Positions 54,671-64,000 of a DNA stretch of 64,000 nucleotides are shown piece by piece (the first letter of the stretch is position 1; each line of letters opens with the position of its first letter). Both the position numbers and the translations under genes were made by a program. Below the pieces are notes generated by a model. It saw nothing but the letters and a program-made list of their open reading frames with translations, was not told where the DNA came from and made no database searches. The DNA lies in NCBI GenBank assembly GCA_964019055.1, contig OZ025216.1:6067840-6131839 (forward strand), read 5' to 3'. The DNA comes from Anthopleura xanthogrammica. Taxonomy: Eukaryota; Cnidaria; Anthozoa; Actiniaria; Actiniidae.

Positions 54671-57600
54671 TTACCATATACACATTCCCCACTTTTTATC
54701 CACATCATAAAGAGGTGTAGTCGAGCACCAATTGTCAACGGAATCATCTGACGTACATCTGCTATAAACCTTTCCTTTATAAATAAAGGGAAAGACACAA
54801 CAAGCACCACCAGCATTGCCACCAAGAGAAGGAACACCTCCCCTACAATCTGAAAAGAACCAGATCATTAAAATCCGTTGTCCATAATTTTCATTCAGTG
54901 AACATCACTCAAGCTTTGGCATTATCGTCTATAAAATGTTGTCCAAAATTCCTTAGCAACCATATATACCTTAAATATCTTTTTGATAGGCTCCTTCGAC
55001 ACTCAGGATTGAAAAAAACTTGTTTGATGTGTACTGCGAAGGCGAAGGAAGAGGGACATATCTTACCAAGAATATCACGTACGAAATAAAATGTAAGGAG
55101 TTTGGAGACATTTATGTAGGAGAAACAACGTGAAGAAGTGAGAAAGGACAGTTCGACATTATGGAAACATTGTACTGATAAACACGGAGAAGAGTAACAG
55201 AAATTTACCATGAAGGTTACGGGTACGTTCAGAAATGAACCAATGGCTAGACAGATAGCGGAAGCCGTGAGGATTAAATATGTTCCACCTGAACGACTGA
55301 TTAATAGTCCCCTTCACAGTTCCCTGCGCCATCTTGAAAGGTAGCCGTAAAAAAGGTCTCAATCATTGCAAGCTCACCGTTCGTCTCGCTTCGATGCTAA
55401 GGCTCGGTTACCTTTGAAGATGGCGCAGGGAACTGTGAAGGGGATTATTCAGTCCAAAACAGAATGGAATTATTTGAAAATGCCAAGGGCAATAGCGAAC
55501 GAGTGTTTTGACTGTAGATGTTTTAAATAAACATATCATACACTAAAAAACACTAAAGGGGCTCGATTGAGCGGAATACTTTGGTCTTGATTTAAAAAAA
55601 AAACGTTTTTTCAATCCTGTGTCGAAGGAGTCTATCAAAGAGATTCAGGGTACTGAATATGATTACTATGACAAACTCCTTTTTTGCGTCGGCCTATAAA
55701 ATTAATAGAACACAAAAATCCTTACTTTTGAAAATATTAAGTCACTGTGTTGTTACCTCTTAATTCGATGTCGTCAGTCTTTGTGTTTTTTAAGTCGTCC
55801 TTTTTGTTGTTATTGTTCGTTTCTTTTGTACTTTGAGTCCTTGGAACACAGCATTCACGAGAGCAAGCCTGTGTGCAGTGAGTTGCACATACGGCTGGAC
55901 AGGTGCCCGAAGTGGAATGAGACTCAGATGGCAGAAGAGGCGAGAGAGGCATGGGTGGTGGTTGGAACACTTTGGACTTTGTTTGATACCCGGTTTTTAT
56001 TGAAAATTTGTTTAAGGCTGCAACCTTTCTCTGTCCTTTTGCTAGAAATCTTAGTCGTGCTAAAGCTGCCTTCTTGCAGCATTTCACCGGGCAATAACTT
56101 GTACAAATTCTTGCGCACGCTTTAGGGCAGCTAATCTTCATTTGGGATTTGGTATATTTATTGTGATTCAATGGTAGAGACCTAGGATAGGTCCGTTGCC
56201 AGTGACCGGCGTACCCATTATCACGAGCCCCAGAGGGAAGAAAAGCACGAGCTTGCAGCCTTTGATAGTAGCCTTGGTGATTCGCCGAGCAGCAAGACAA
56301 TGGGCAAGATCCCACGCAAAACGTAGTACACACAACAGGGCAACGAGAAACCGGGTCGTAATAAGACGAAAAAGATGGCCGAGAGAGTAGATGTAGATTG
56401 GGGGGACTGGAAGAGGTTGTAGTTATTTGTGTAGGAGGATGCACTATTACTGGTGGCGGAGGAGGAGGTCGAGGAGGAGGAGGAGCGAAGTGCATCATAG
56501 CAAATGATGGAGGTGGCATCATTGGCATAGGAGGGGGAGGAGGTGGCATCATTGGCATAGGAGGAGGAGGTGGCATTATTGGTGCAAGAAAGGGAGGAGG
56601 TGGCACCATTTGTACAGACGGGGGAGGAGGTGGCACCATTTGTACAGACGGAGGAGGAGGTGGCACCATTGGTACAGACGGGGGAGGAGGTGGCATCATT
56701 GGTACATACGGGGGAGGAGGTGGCATCATTGGTACATACGGGGGAGGAGGTGGCATCATTGGTACATACGGGGGAGGAGGTGGCATCATTGGTACATACG
56801 GGGGAGGAGGTGGCATCATTGGTACATACGGGGGAGGAGGTGGCATCATTGGTACATACGGGGGAGGAGGTGGCATCATTGGTACCGAAGGGGGAGGAGG
56901 TGGCATCATTGGTACCGAAGGGGGAGGAGGTGTAATTATTGGTACATTAGAGGGGGGTTGTAATACAAAGGGAGATGGAGGAGGAAATAGAACAGGGGGA
57001 GGCGGAGGAGGAGAGACCACCATAGATTGAGAAGCAGGAGGTATTATTACAGAAAGGGGAGGGAAGGAAGCAGGGTATCCTGCTGGAAACATCTTAGTAG
57101 ATGAAGGAATCGCGGTAGAAACAAATGGTGATGAAGAGGGCTGGGTAATTCCAAAGGCTTTCGTTGGGTCTATTTTACAGCATCGCTGTGGACACGTAGG
57201 CATGCAGTTGGTAATACATCCAGGTGGACAATCGTTTGAATTGCTACAGCAGTGATGTGGACAGTGCTCTGTGCATTCAGAGGCACATTTTGGGGGACAT
57301 GGCGCTTGCATGTGATAATGAATGCCTTCCGTTGGTTTGTCCAAGTGTACTTTGACTGTCAGTAAGAATTAACAAAATACGATACTTTTGAAAAATATCA
57401 TTGACATTGTTGAGTATTCCTTGAGCATACTTTCTTTCTTAGAGTTTCACAAAAATAAATGAATTTAAAGAATTGGATTTCATAAGTTAAGCTTTCTTTT
57501 TAACATACCTTTACAGAATCCCCATTTATTATCATCGTCGTAGTTGTATGTGGTCCCACACCAAGGCTTGGGCTTATCTCCTTTTATACATCGTTTGTAA

Positions 57601-58373
57601 ATCATTCCTTGATAGACGAATGGAAACTGACAGCATCCACCATTTGCGTTTCCTCCGTGCGTTTGATGGCATCCTTCGTAAAGTTGATTATATGTTTGTT
57701 AAATTGACGCACTGATGTTTTATAATTGATAAGTATGAACTTTTAATAGAGACAATTAAACTAATAGAGCTTACACAGACTTGAAACCGATGATCGTGAA
57801 CGTAGGAGATCTCTGATCGAGGGCAAAATAATTACTTGAAATTTTCAATGCTTTTTTAACACTGTGTCACAAAATTATATATTCATTAACTAGAAGAAGT
57901 CATAAACAAAATAATTTTTACTTCCAATTTAAACCAGAGTATGAAGTAAGAGAGCGCATCTCCGTGCCCTATGATAATTATTTAAGCTAAAACTAGATTT
58001 TCCAATCATTTTCATGGGGGTAGACTTATATGTGGAAGATTCTCTTCCTTCATACTCTCTTGTTTAAACTTATCATATAATCGGTAATATGGGAATAGCA
58101 AAAGAGAGTTTTGAAAATTTTTCGCCGAGCCTCTGCCTTAGTCATTTGTTTCGTCAGTTGCAATTTAATATTATTTTTTCAAAAAAATATTTAATGACCA
58201 ACCTTGACAATATCCCCACTTCTGGTCCAGGTCATAGTTTCCTGTGGTTCCACACCAGTTCTGGTTACTGTTGACATTGGTACAGCTGTTGTATGTCTGA
58301 TTATTGTACGTATATGGGAACATGCAACATGCACCTTCCGAATTCCCGCCATGAGTGGGTGAACATCCAAGAA
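54671..58373 (-). CDS. Fibronectin type II domains plus polyproline protein with five minicollagen-type Cys domains (5' end not found)
   Basis: Minus-strand exons: 58373-58203, 57673-57509, 57355-55757, 54849-54671 (TAA). All introns are phase 1 and all joins in frame. Exons 1, 2 and 4 each encode one FN2 domain (GGN...CCxFPxxY...C...WC.TT..YD.D.KWG.C). The big exon encodes five domains of the form C-x3-C-x3-C-x3-C-x3-[76 protein letters not shown] and [19 protein letters not shown] polyproline block of decamers ([10 protein letters not shown]) separates domains two and three. That cysteine spacing is the minicollagen CRD that crosslinks nematocyst walls; no Gly-X-Y collagen is present. The donor at 58202 reads GTTGGT, which is weak. 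A signal-peptide exon should lie above 58373 but I could not place it. Likely secreted, nematocyst-wall or matrix protein. Confidence 0.82.
55005..55510 (+). pseudogene. Decayed retroelement C-terminus (GIY-YIG-like), split by a foldback
   Basis: With gaps, the plus strand reads [14 protein letters not shown], then [47 protein letters not shown], and after the foldback [10 protein letters not shown]. This is the pattern of the GIY-YIG C-terminal part found in Penelope-like and related reverse-transcriptase elements. In-frame TGA and TAA codons break it. It lies antisense in the last intron of the FN2 gene. Confidence 0.6.
55302..55450. repeat. Foldback element inserted in the retroelement remnant
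   Basis: AATAGTCCCCTTCACAGTTC at the left pairs with GGAACTGTGAAGGGGATTATT at the right, and CTGCGCCATCTT pairs with AAGATGGCGCAG; about 45-bp arms. The retroelement reading frame resumes right after it. The end AATAGTCC resembles the AATAGACC signature of the other foldbacks. Confidence 0.75.
56400..56995 (-). repeat. Coding 30-bp polyproline repeats
   Basis: About eleven decamers PPPPP(Y/S)VPMM inside the Cys-domain exon; the six central YVPMM units are identical in DNA. The antisense frame gives a Gly-rich ORF that is only its shadow. Confidence 0.92.
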
Positions 58374-58680
58374 CTATCGAAAAGTAAAAATAACTGTTAT
58401 TTGCCAAGTGGCAAAGTTAATTTCCTCTCTCTTATCATTGGCCAAGAAGGTACCACGTGATGACCATCAAATTTCACTGTTTCCCAGCAACCATACTGGG
58501 CAGGCAACATAACATTTATATTCCCTGGTGAATAACAGAACCGAAAGTGATTTCCTCGCAAACGTAAGTTTTTCTTAGTGTTTAAAATCAAATAATTAAA
58601 AAATCGAATGGTTGTTTTGTGTTCTTTCACACTTGGTATATAACAAAACACTTATTTACTTGAACCTCGGAAAAGCAATA

Positions 58681-58761
58681 TGTGTTTTGTGGTCCCTCGA
58701 CGACGATGTTTCCCTCGGCTACGCCCCAGGAAACATCGTCGTCTCGGGACCACAAAACACA
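58681..58761. repeat. Near-perfect hairpin with CTCGGCTACGCCCC loop
   Basis: TGTGTTTTGTGGTCCC and GACGACGATGTTTCC at the left pair with GGAAACATCGTCGTC and GGGACCACAAAACACA at the right. The loop is CTCGGCTACGCCCCA. Confidence 0.85.
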
Positions 58762-59079
58762 CTGTCCCACTCAATAGTGTTAAGTGTTTGCCCCATCTAT
58801 AAAAAGCTAATCAGCTAATCCAACCAGTCACAACTTTAAATAGCGACTGAATGAGGTCTAAAAGCAACCTCTTTAATTTTGTACCCATATGAAATCCTTT
58901 AACAATGAACTGAATTATGTTTTGCCATATTTGCCGGACAAAACAACAAAAGCAGCATTAACAACAACGCTAAAAAACACAAAGATAAAGCTAAGCAATA
59001 AAGACAACCAACAAACCCTGCTACTCCAATCCAAAAACATAAGTGTATGCAAGTTGTGTGTGGTCTTTGGAGAGATAGA

Positions 59080-59154
59080 ACGAGAAAGAGAGAAAACGAG
59101 AAAGAGAGAAAACGAGAAAGAGAGAAAACGAGAAAGAGAGAAAACGAGAAAGAG

Positions 59155-59241
<87 letters not shown>
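59080..59241 (+). repeat. GA microsatellite preceded by 16-bp units
   Basis: Four copies of CGAGAAAGAGAGAAAA, then about forty GA dinucleotides. The Arg-Glu and Ser-Leu ORFs across it are artefacts. Confidence 0.9.
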
Positions 59242-59244
<3 letters not shown>

Positions 59245-59264
59245 GGTGGGTGGGTAGGTGGAAG

Positions 59265-59830
59265 CCCGGAGGGGGGGGGGGGGTACTCCACCCGGAAGGG
59301 GTACCTTTTTCAGGTCGCATGTGTAGAAAAGGGGTGGAAATTTGTGAGTTTTGGTATAAAAAGGGTAGCTTTTCTTCAAAGGTATATAAAAGGGGTTCCT
59401 TTTTTGCGGAAATTTGGTATATGAAAGGGTGATCCGAATTGAAGTAGACGCATCACTGCGTTCACTCGGGCTTCTGTTAAGCTTTCATGACTGTTATATC
59501 TATTAATATCCTTTTTACGATTTATTTACCTCGAAATAATAAACGTTTGTCTATATTATGCAGCTCAATTTGACTTAATCATGCATGAGGCCTTAAGTCC
59601 CAATACACTGTAATGAATACTCGTGGTAATAATATATACTGTGGAACATGAATTACAGGTATTGGTTATTTGAGGAGGGAATGCCCAGAGCCGGACCATT
59701 AAAAAAGCCAGAAAACCAAGGTTTTATCGAAGTCACAACTTAATGGTTAAAAACACATTTAAACACATTTAGAGAGTCCGGGCGGAGCATCCCCGTATGA
59801 AACAACCCGAAGTACCTCCCCCCCCCCCCC
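59265..59830 (+). repeat. G-tract / AAGGGGTAC repeat split by about 330 bp
   Basis: 59265-59435 matches the left two-thirds of 7605-7905 (G run, GGAAGGGGTACCTTTTTCAG, TTTGGTATA units). 59768-59830 matches its right end (GAGTCCGGGCGGAGCATCCC, GAAGTACC then a C run). The intervening DNA is absent from the other copy. Confidence 0.65.
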
Positions 59831-61648
59831 CCCAGTACTGGAAATTTGCTCCAGTACTGAATGATCAGTGATTTAGAGAATGAAGACAAGTTGAACAATA
59901 TTTGTAAACAAATTTGTTTAGAAAATTTGCTAATTTGGTCGTTTCGTTTCACTTTCGTTTCTTTTCCTTGGACTGCTTCAAAGGTGAAAACCGTCAAAAG
60001 GTCAAAATGAGGAGTAACGTAACACGTGTAATGCAACGCCAGAAATTCCGACCGGACATGCGCAGATAAAGTCATGATACTTATAAAATTCAGGGCTCAA
60101 ATATGGTGGGAAAAGTATTGAGAAATTTCGATAAAGTAAAATATTTTAATTTTAACTGGATAAATAAGCCTGCCCGAACCTCAAATACAATAAAGTGTAT
60201 TCGAACTTTCATTTGATCTCAATTTAATTCCGTTGGTGATAGTTTTTAGCTCGGTAATTACATTTTAATGCCAAGGACTATAATAGTCAGACATTACAGT
60301 GGATTATCATAAGAATACCTGAACCTGGTCTCACATCTTCAAATAGTCAAACACTTTTTCCTTCCCGAACTTCCAATCGATTGAGGAAGTATGTCTTGAG
60401 CATTTCACGAAATTTCAGAAGAAAGAATTAAATTTTCGTCTCGGTTTTACGAGGTGAAGTTTAGCATTAACAGGGCTTCCATTTCTGCCTCCATCTTGAG
60501 ATGTAACTTGACTTTGGAGTACAAGATGAAGCGCATTTTCACACTGAACTCTTCTAATAGTTGTTTATTCCATTTATTCAATCTTGTTTAAAATCTTGGG
60601 TAAAATATCAACTGTGGAAGTGCTATTTAATGCCAAATAAAACCCTTTTTCTTGTCGAGACGCCATTATTATCGCAACGTTCCGGAAAGGTAAACATTCA
60701 ATTGTCACATTCACAATAGCCCAATCACAATCGAATGTACACAATTGCTTGATTGACAGGGTAAAAATGATGAATAATAAGCTCCGCCCAAAATGGTTCG
60801 GAATTTCTGGCGATGTAACTTTTCAACTCTCCGAGAAAGTTGCATTTGTATGCATCGTTTATTATAATTTAATAAAATTCACATCCACTACAGTATCTTT
60901 CAGTAAGTAAATCAAAGCGGGGGCATCTTAGCGTTTACTATAACTAGTCTGGCTAGTTTGACGCGAGTTATTCCAGATAACCAGTACCATATTCTTGTGT
61001 GTATTATATTTAGTAATATATTTATTGATTTATTGATTTAAAATTAATACCAAATTATACTTAATACTACTGTTTGTCAGTGTTTCATATAATTGATTTA
61101 TCGTTTATTCATTGTATGTAAATATGTACAGAGAGTTGTTCTTTTGGTGCAAATAAATTTTTCTATTCTATTCATCAGCTCAGCTTCTCGGTATTTGGAA
61201 CTCTCGTTGAAACACTCGCACACGTTTTTGATTTGTTAGATACATTATTTTGCAACAAATGTCTTAATTTTTTTTGATCATAAAAATCAACTTACATTTA
61301 ATTCCTCTTTTTAAAACTTGATTAGAAGTGTTTTCAAGCAATAAGCCAATTCACTGACGTTTTAAAGGCCGTGCGGAGCCTAGTACCGATTAGGGATAAA
61401 ATCCAACCAGCCGTGACTCAAATATTTATTGTATTTGGAGGCAAAACATTTTTTTCCAGGAGATGTTTATTCCACTTAGAGGGAGATTTTTGGTCGTTTC
61501 CTTTTTGGTTTTGAAATTACTCCATACATGGCATGGGCAAACTTTTCTGATATCATCTGTGTGCATATTTTGTAACAGAGGTCGGGAGTTTATGTTTAAG
61601 GAATCTGGTCTTTGGTTTTGACCAATTTTCTGTGACAACAAAAACTAT

Positions 61649-62018
61649 TAGCCGTTCCGAGGTTGAGGAAGGGAATTTGGGCTAGTGCAAATAAGAATTG
61701 ATTCTCAGCACAAAAAAAAGATCATACCAATATTTGTACTATTACCAAGTTTGAGCATATTTGGATGAGTGGCAATCTTTCGAAAGTCGCAAAAATATAA
61801 GAGAGATTGTATGGGGTTTGAGGACAGCGTCCCCCAAAACCATATATTCTCTATTATCTTTACGATTTGTTCAAAGCCTGCTAGTCAGTCAGTGTTTTCC
61901 CAAACATGCTAGAACTTGGTAAACTTTATAATTTAAGTGTGGTGGGATTTGTTTTGTAATTATAGATTAATATTTTTACACGTTCCCAGCCCCTTCCTTA
62001 AACTCGAAACGGCTCGAA
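61649..62018. repeat. Inverted repeat with GAGGTTGAGGAAGGG arms
   Basis: TTAGCCGTTCCGAGGTTGAGG AAGGG near 61649 pairs imperfectly with CCCCTTCCTTAAACTCGAAA CGGCTCG near 61988. A related single arm (AGGTTGAGGAAGGGACTGGG) lies at 2333, so this is a dispersed family. Confidence 0.55.
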
Positions 62019-62344
62019 ATCAATAAATTAAAACATCCCTTTCTTTTTGTCTTCTTCGAAAACTTGGTTTTCCTGTGAGAGATCTTCAGCAAAATTCGTA
62101 AAATCGGCTAAAGTTTATCTCACTACTCGGAGTAGCATGAAATGTAGATCACTAGTTAACTCCACGCTATTCAATGCCAAAATAAAATTTTGTCAAAAAA
62201 TGCTTCCAATTCCACTACTGCTTTCCAAAGGCTCGAAGGGTTAAATACACACATGCTCTAAGTTGGAAGGAGTATGGAAGAGCCATTTTTTCAATAACAA
62301 ACTAATAGATAAATAATAAATAAATAAATAAACAAATGCGATTA

Positions 62345-62485
62345 ACAGTGGAATCCACAGAGTGGCTCTTCCTCCACTGCATTCCAATTGGAATTTAAAA
62401 GTTGATTTTTGAGGAGGGAGGAAAAACCGGAGAGCCCGGAAAAAACCTCGAAGCACAGGAGAGAACCAACAAACAACTCGTTTCA
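62345..62485 (+). repeat. Dispersed repeat fragment
   Basis: GTGGCTCTTCCTCCACTGCA followed by GAGGAGGGAGGAAAAACCGG AGAGCCCGG. A shorter match (GGGAGGAGGAAAACCAGAGA) is at 9901. No coding. Confidence 0.45.
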
Positions 62486-63029
62486 TAGGATGGCAGTAAA
62501 TGGCCTATTGTTGTAATTGAACTTTTTATTGAACGGAATCATGGATATTAATTTTCTATCTTAGTTATCTTGTGATCCTTAGACCACGTTTCCATTCTCT
62601 TGTTTTAACTCATTTTTGGCTTAGAGCGTAAGCGTATAATTCGAACGAATGACGAAGTCGGTAGATTGAAATTTCAATTAAGGACATTATTGTTTCACCA
62701 GAGAAAAATAGAAAAAAAAGTCGTTATTATATATACAAGAGAAACAAGACAGAAAGTCACTCTGGTCTGCACGGCCATTAAATTGCAAATTGGCTTATTA
62801 ATTTCCCCACTATCAATTCAAACTAGATAGATATCTTGTAAATAATACATACATTTCTATATGATCTAACCACAGAGCTAAGCTACTGTGACGGTCTGAA
62901 AATCTTATAGGAAGCATAGCCACTCTTTGGAACCACTTCTTATTCCCATTAATATTATTTATTCATTTCTATTCTTCACTTTTTGGCGCCATGATTTGTG
63001 CCGCAAGTGCCATTTTAGGCTTATCTTAA

Positions 63030-63238
63030 GGCTCAGATACACGGTGCAACATTGCTTGCAACATTATGATTACAGTACTATTTCACCAGCCAAATCAGAG
63101 AAAATCTCGATTTTTCCGCTTAATTTACAAGGATAATACAAATAACATAAAAATAATAAAACAGAAGTTCAATTTTTTATGTTTTAGTGTGATGTTGCAC
63201 GCAATGCTGCATGCAATGCTGCACCGTGTAACGGAGCC
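63030..63238. repeat. MITE with TTAA target duplication
   Basis: Ends GGCTCAGATACACGGTGCAA and complement (TGCACCGTGTAACGGAGCC), flanked on both sides by TTAA (63026-63029 and 63239-63242). TTAA fits piggyBac or Kolobok-type transposases. Confidence 0.8.
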
Positions 63239-63435
63239 TTAAGCAATCCTCGGTTTTGCTATCGAAGTGTTATGACTGTTCAGTTTGCTATCTTCAGAAA
63301 TTCAAACGGATATTGGTTTCGCTATTGATCTTTTATCTTGATAGAAGAATCTACGGCCCAGTTACAAGAATATTCACATAATTTTTCTTTGAAGGGGAAC
63401 GTATGGACATTCTTTCTATATGGATATTCTTTCTG

Positions 63436-64000
63436 TCAGCGAAACGTCGGCCCGTACATGAAACTGGCTTCATCATAACCATCATCATCAGAGTTAGTCA
63501 GACTTTCAAAACCATTTTCATTATTTTCGTATCGTTGCGCTAAATCCTGATTATCATAATTGTCCTCCTTCTCAAACATTCCACGACCACTGTCTCTCGT
63601 ATCATCATCGCTGTATTCTCTTATCTGTCCGTCATCCAGTGTATTTTGTCGAGTCGCATACACTGTTTGCATTTCCTGGGGAGTGAGATAAAGCTTTTCT
63701 TCTTGAAGCTCCTGATTTTGTATTTGTTGATCTAGTCGTAGCTGCTTTTCATATTGCTCTATCTTATGTTTTGTTTCTTGATATTGTCGTATTGGATCGT
63801 ATGTAAAAGCCTTCATTAATTCATCTGGAACTCGTCCATTATCATACAGATTTACCAGGTTCATCTTGTTGAAAAAGTCTTCTTCTTTTTGTAATTCATG
63901 TTTAGTTAGATCTTGTTGGGTCAGCAGTCGCTTTTGCTTCATTTTTAAAGCTGCAAGTTGTTTCTTGATTCTTTTAACGTATTCGTCAAACTCCTTTTCT
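63436..64000 (-). CDS. C-terminal part of an unrecognised protein (runs off the window)
   Basis: Open on the minus strand from the window edge (first residues EKEFDEYVKRIKKQLAALK) to the stop at 63436, 187 residues plus one base. The first half is a Lys/Gln/Glu-rich helix, likely coiled coil, and contains NGRVPDELMKAFTYDP. The second half is acidic and disordered (YSDDDTRDSGRGMFEKE, NSDDDGYDEA) and ends FMYGPTFR. I do not recognise the family. The acidic tail would suit a cytoplasmic tail of a larger protein. Confidence 0.7.
   Translation of the reverse strand, partial: EKEFDEYVKRIKKQLAALKMKQKRLLTQQDLTKHELQKEEDFFNKMNLVNLYDNGRVPDELMKAFTYDPIRQYQETKHKIEQYEKQLRLDQQIQNQELQEEKLYLTPQEMQTVYATRQNTLDDGQIREYSDDDTRDSGRGMFEKEDNYDNQDLAQRYENNENGFESLTNSDDDGYDEASFMYGPTFR

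Larger units (their letters stand above)
58374..63435. other. Gene-poor region between the FN2 gene and the last gene
   Basis: About 5 kb with no supportable coding exon. The missing 5' exon(s) of the FN2 gene may be inside the first part. It holds a hairpin (58681-58761), the GA microsatellite (59080-59241), the split G-tract repeat (59265-59830), inverted repeats at 61649-62018, a dispersed-repeat fragment at 62345-62485 and a TTAA-flanked MITE near 63030-63238. 59840-61640 has nothing recognisable. Confidence 0.6.

Noticed and set aside
56398..57030. Gly-rich 210-residue + strand ORF and two overlapping repeat ORFs
   Set aside because: Antisense of the polyproline repeats; the sense frame has signal-type cysteine domains and supported splice joins.
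57743..57810. Small extra exon between the two upstream FN2 exons on the minus strand
   Set aside because: Candidate splice sites exist near 57774 and 57811, but every join tried breaks frame or creates a TGA.
58889..59379. Arg-Glu and Ser-Leu repeat ORFs
   Set aside because: Translation of the GA microsatellite.

Overview
The window is animal nuclear DNA, almost certainly cnidarian and probably anthozoan (a coral or sea anemone). It is AT-rich, has short exons with GT-AG introns, and is packed with foldback elements. One gene encodes five copies of the C-x3-C-x3-C-x3-C-x3-CC domain beside long polyproline, the signature of nematocyst-capsule minicollagen-type proteins. All multi-exon models were joined by hand; every join listed keeps the reading frame.

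Layout: (1) 509-4288, + strand: 3' exons of a GPSM2/LGN/Pins gene with four GoLoco motifs. (2) 4289-10131: gene-poor, rich in inverted repeats. (3) 10132-14406, - strand: complete ZIP7/SLC39A7-type zinc transporter. It is divergent from (4) 14718-22268, + strand: complete nine-exon CDC7 kinase. The 311-bp shared promoter carries an E2F-like site. (5) 24433-30939 and 32946-35787, - strand: two paralogous secreted coiled-coil genes with the same three-exon plan and intron phases; one has a very large disordered middle exon. (6) 37210-52928, + strand: a 17-exon secreted protein of 1259 residues with a discoidin domain, a fucolectin-like domain and long Gly/Met/Gln repeats in 18- and 11-residue units. 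Its third intron holds a tRNA-like sequence and a complete Harbinger-type transposon (39279-43158) with perfect 49-bp ends and two divergent genes. (7) 54671-58373, - strand: fibronectin type II domains joined in frame to the polyproline protein with five minicollagen-type cysteine domains. (8) 58374-63435: no gene recognised, many repeats. (9) 63436-64000, - strand: 3' end of an unrecognised gene.

The conserved genes (GPSM2, ZIP7, CDC7) are ordinary housekeeping or cell-division genes. The stretch from about 24 to 58 kb is different: four secreted, low-complexity, lineage-specific structural genes stand together (two coiled-coil paralogs, the lectin-repeat protein, the FN2-minicollagen-like protein). 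They suggest an extracellular matrix, adhesive or nematocyst-wall gene neighbourhood. That joint role is inference.

Many foldback elements share the terminal signature TA-GACC...GGTC-TA with the autonomous Harbinger element although their arms differ, suggesting one transposase may have mobilised several families.
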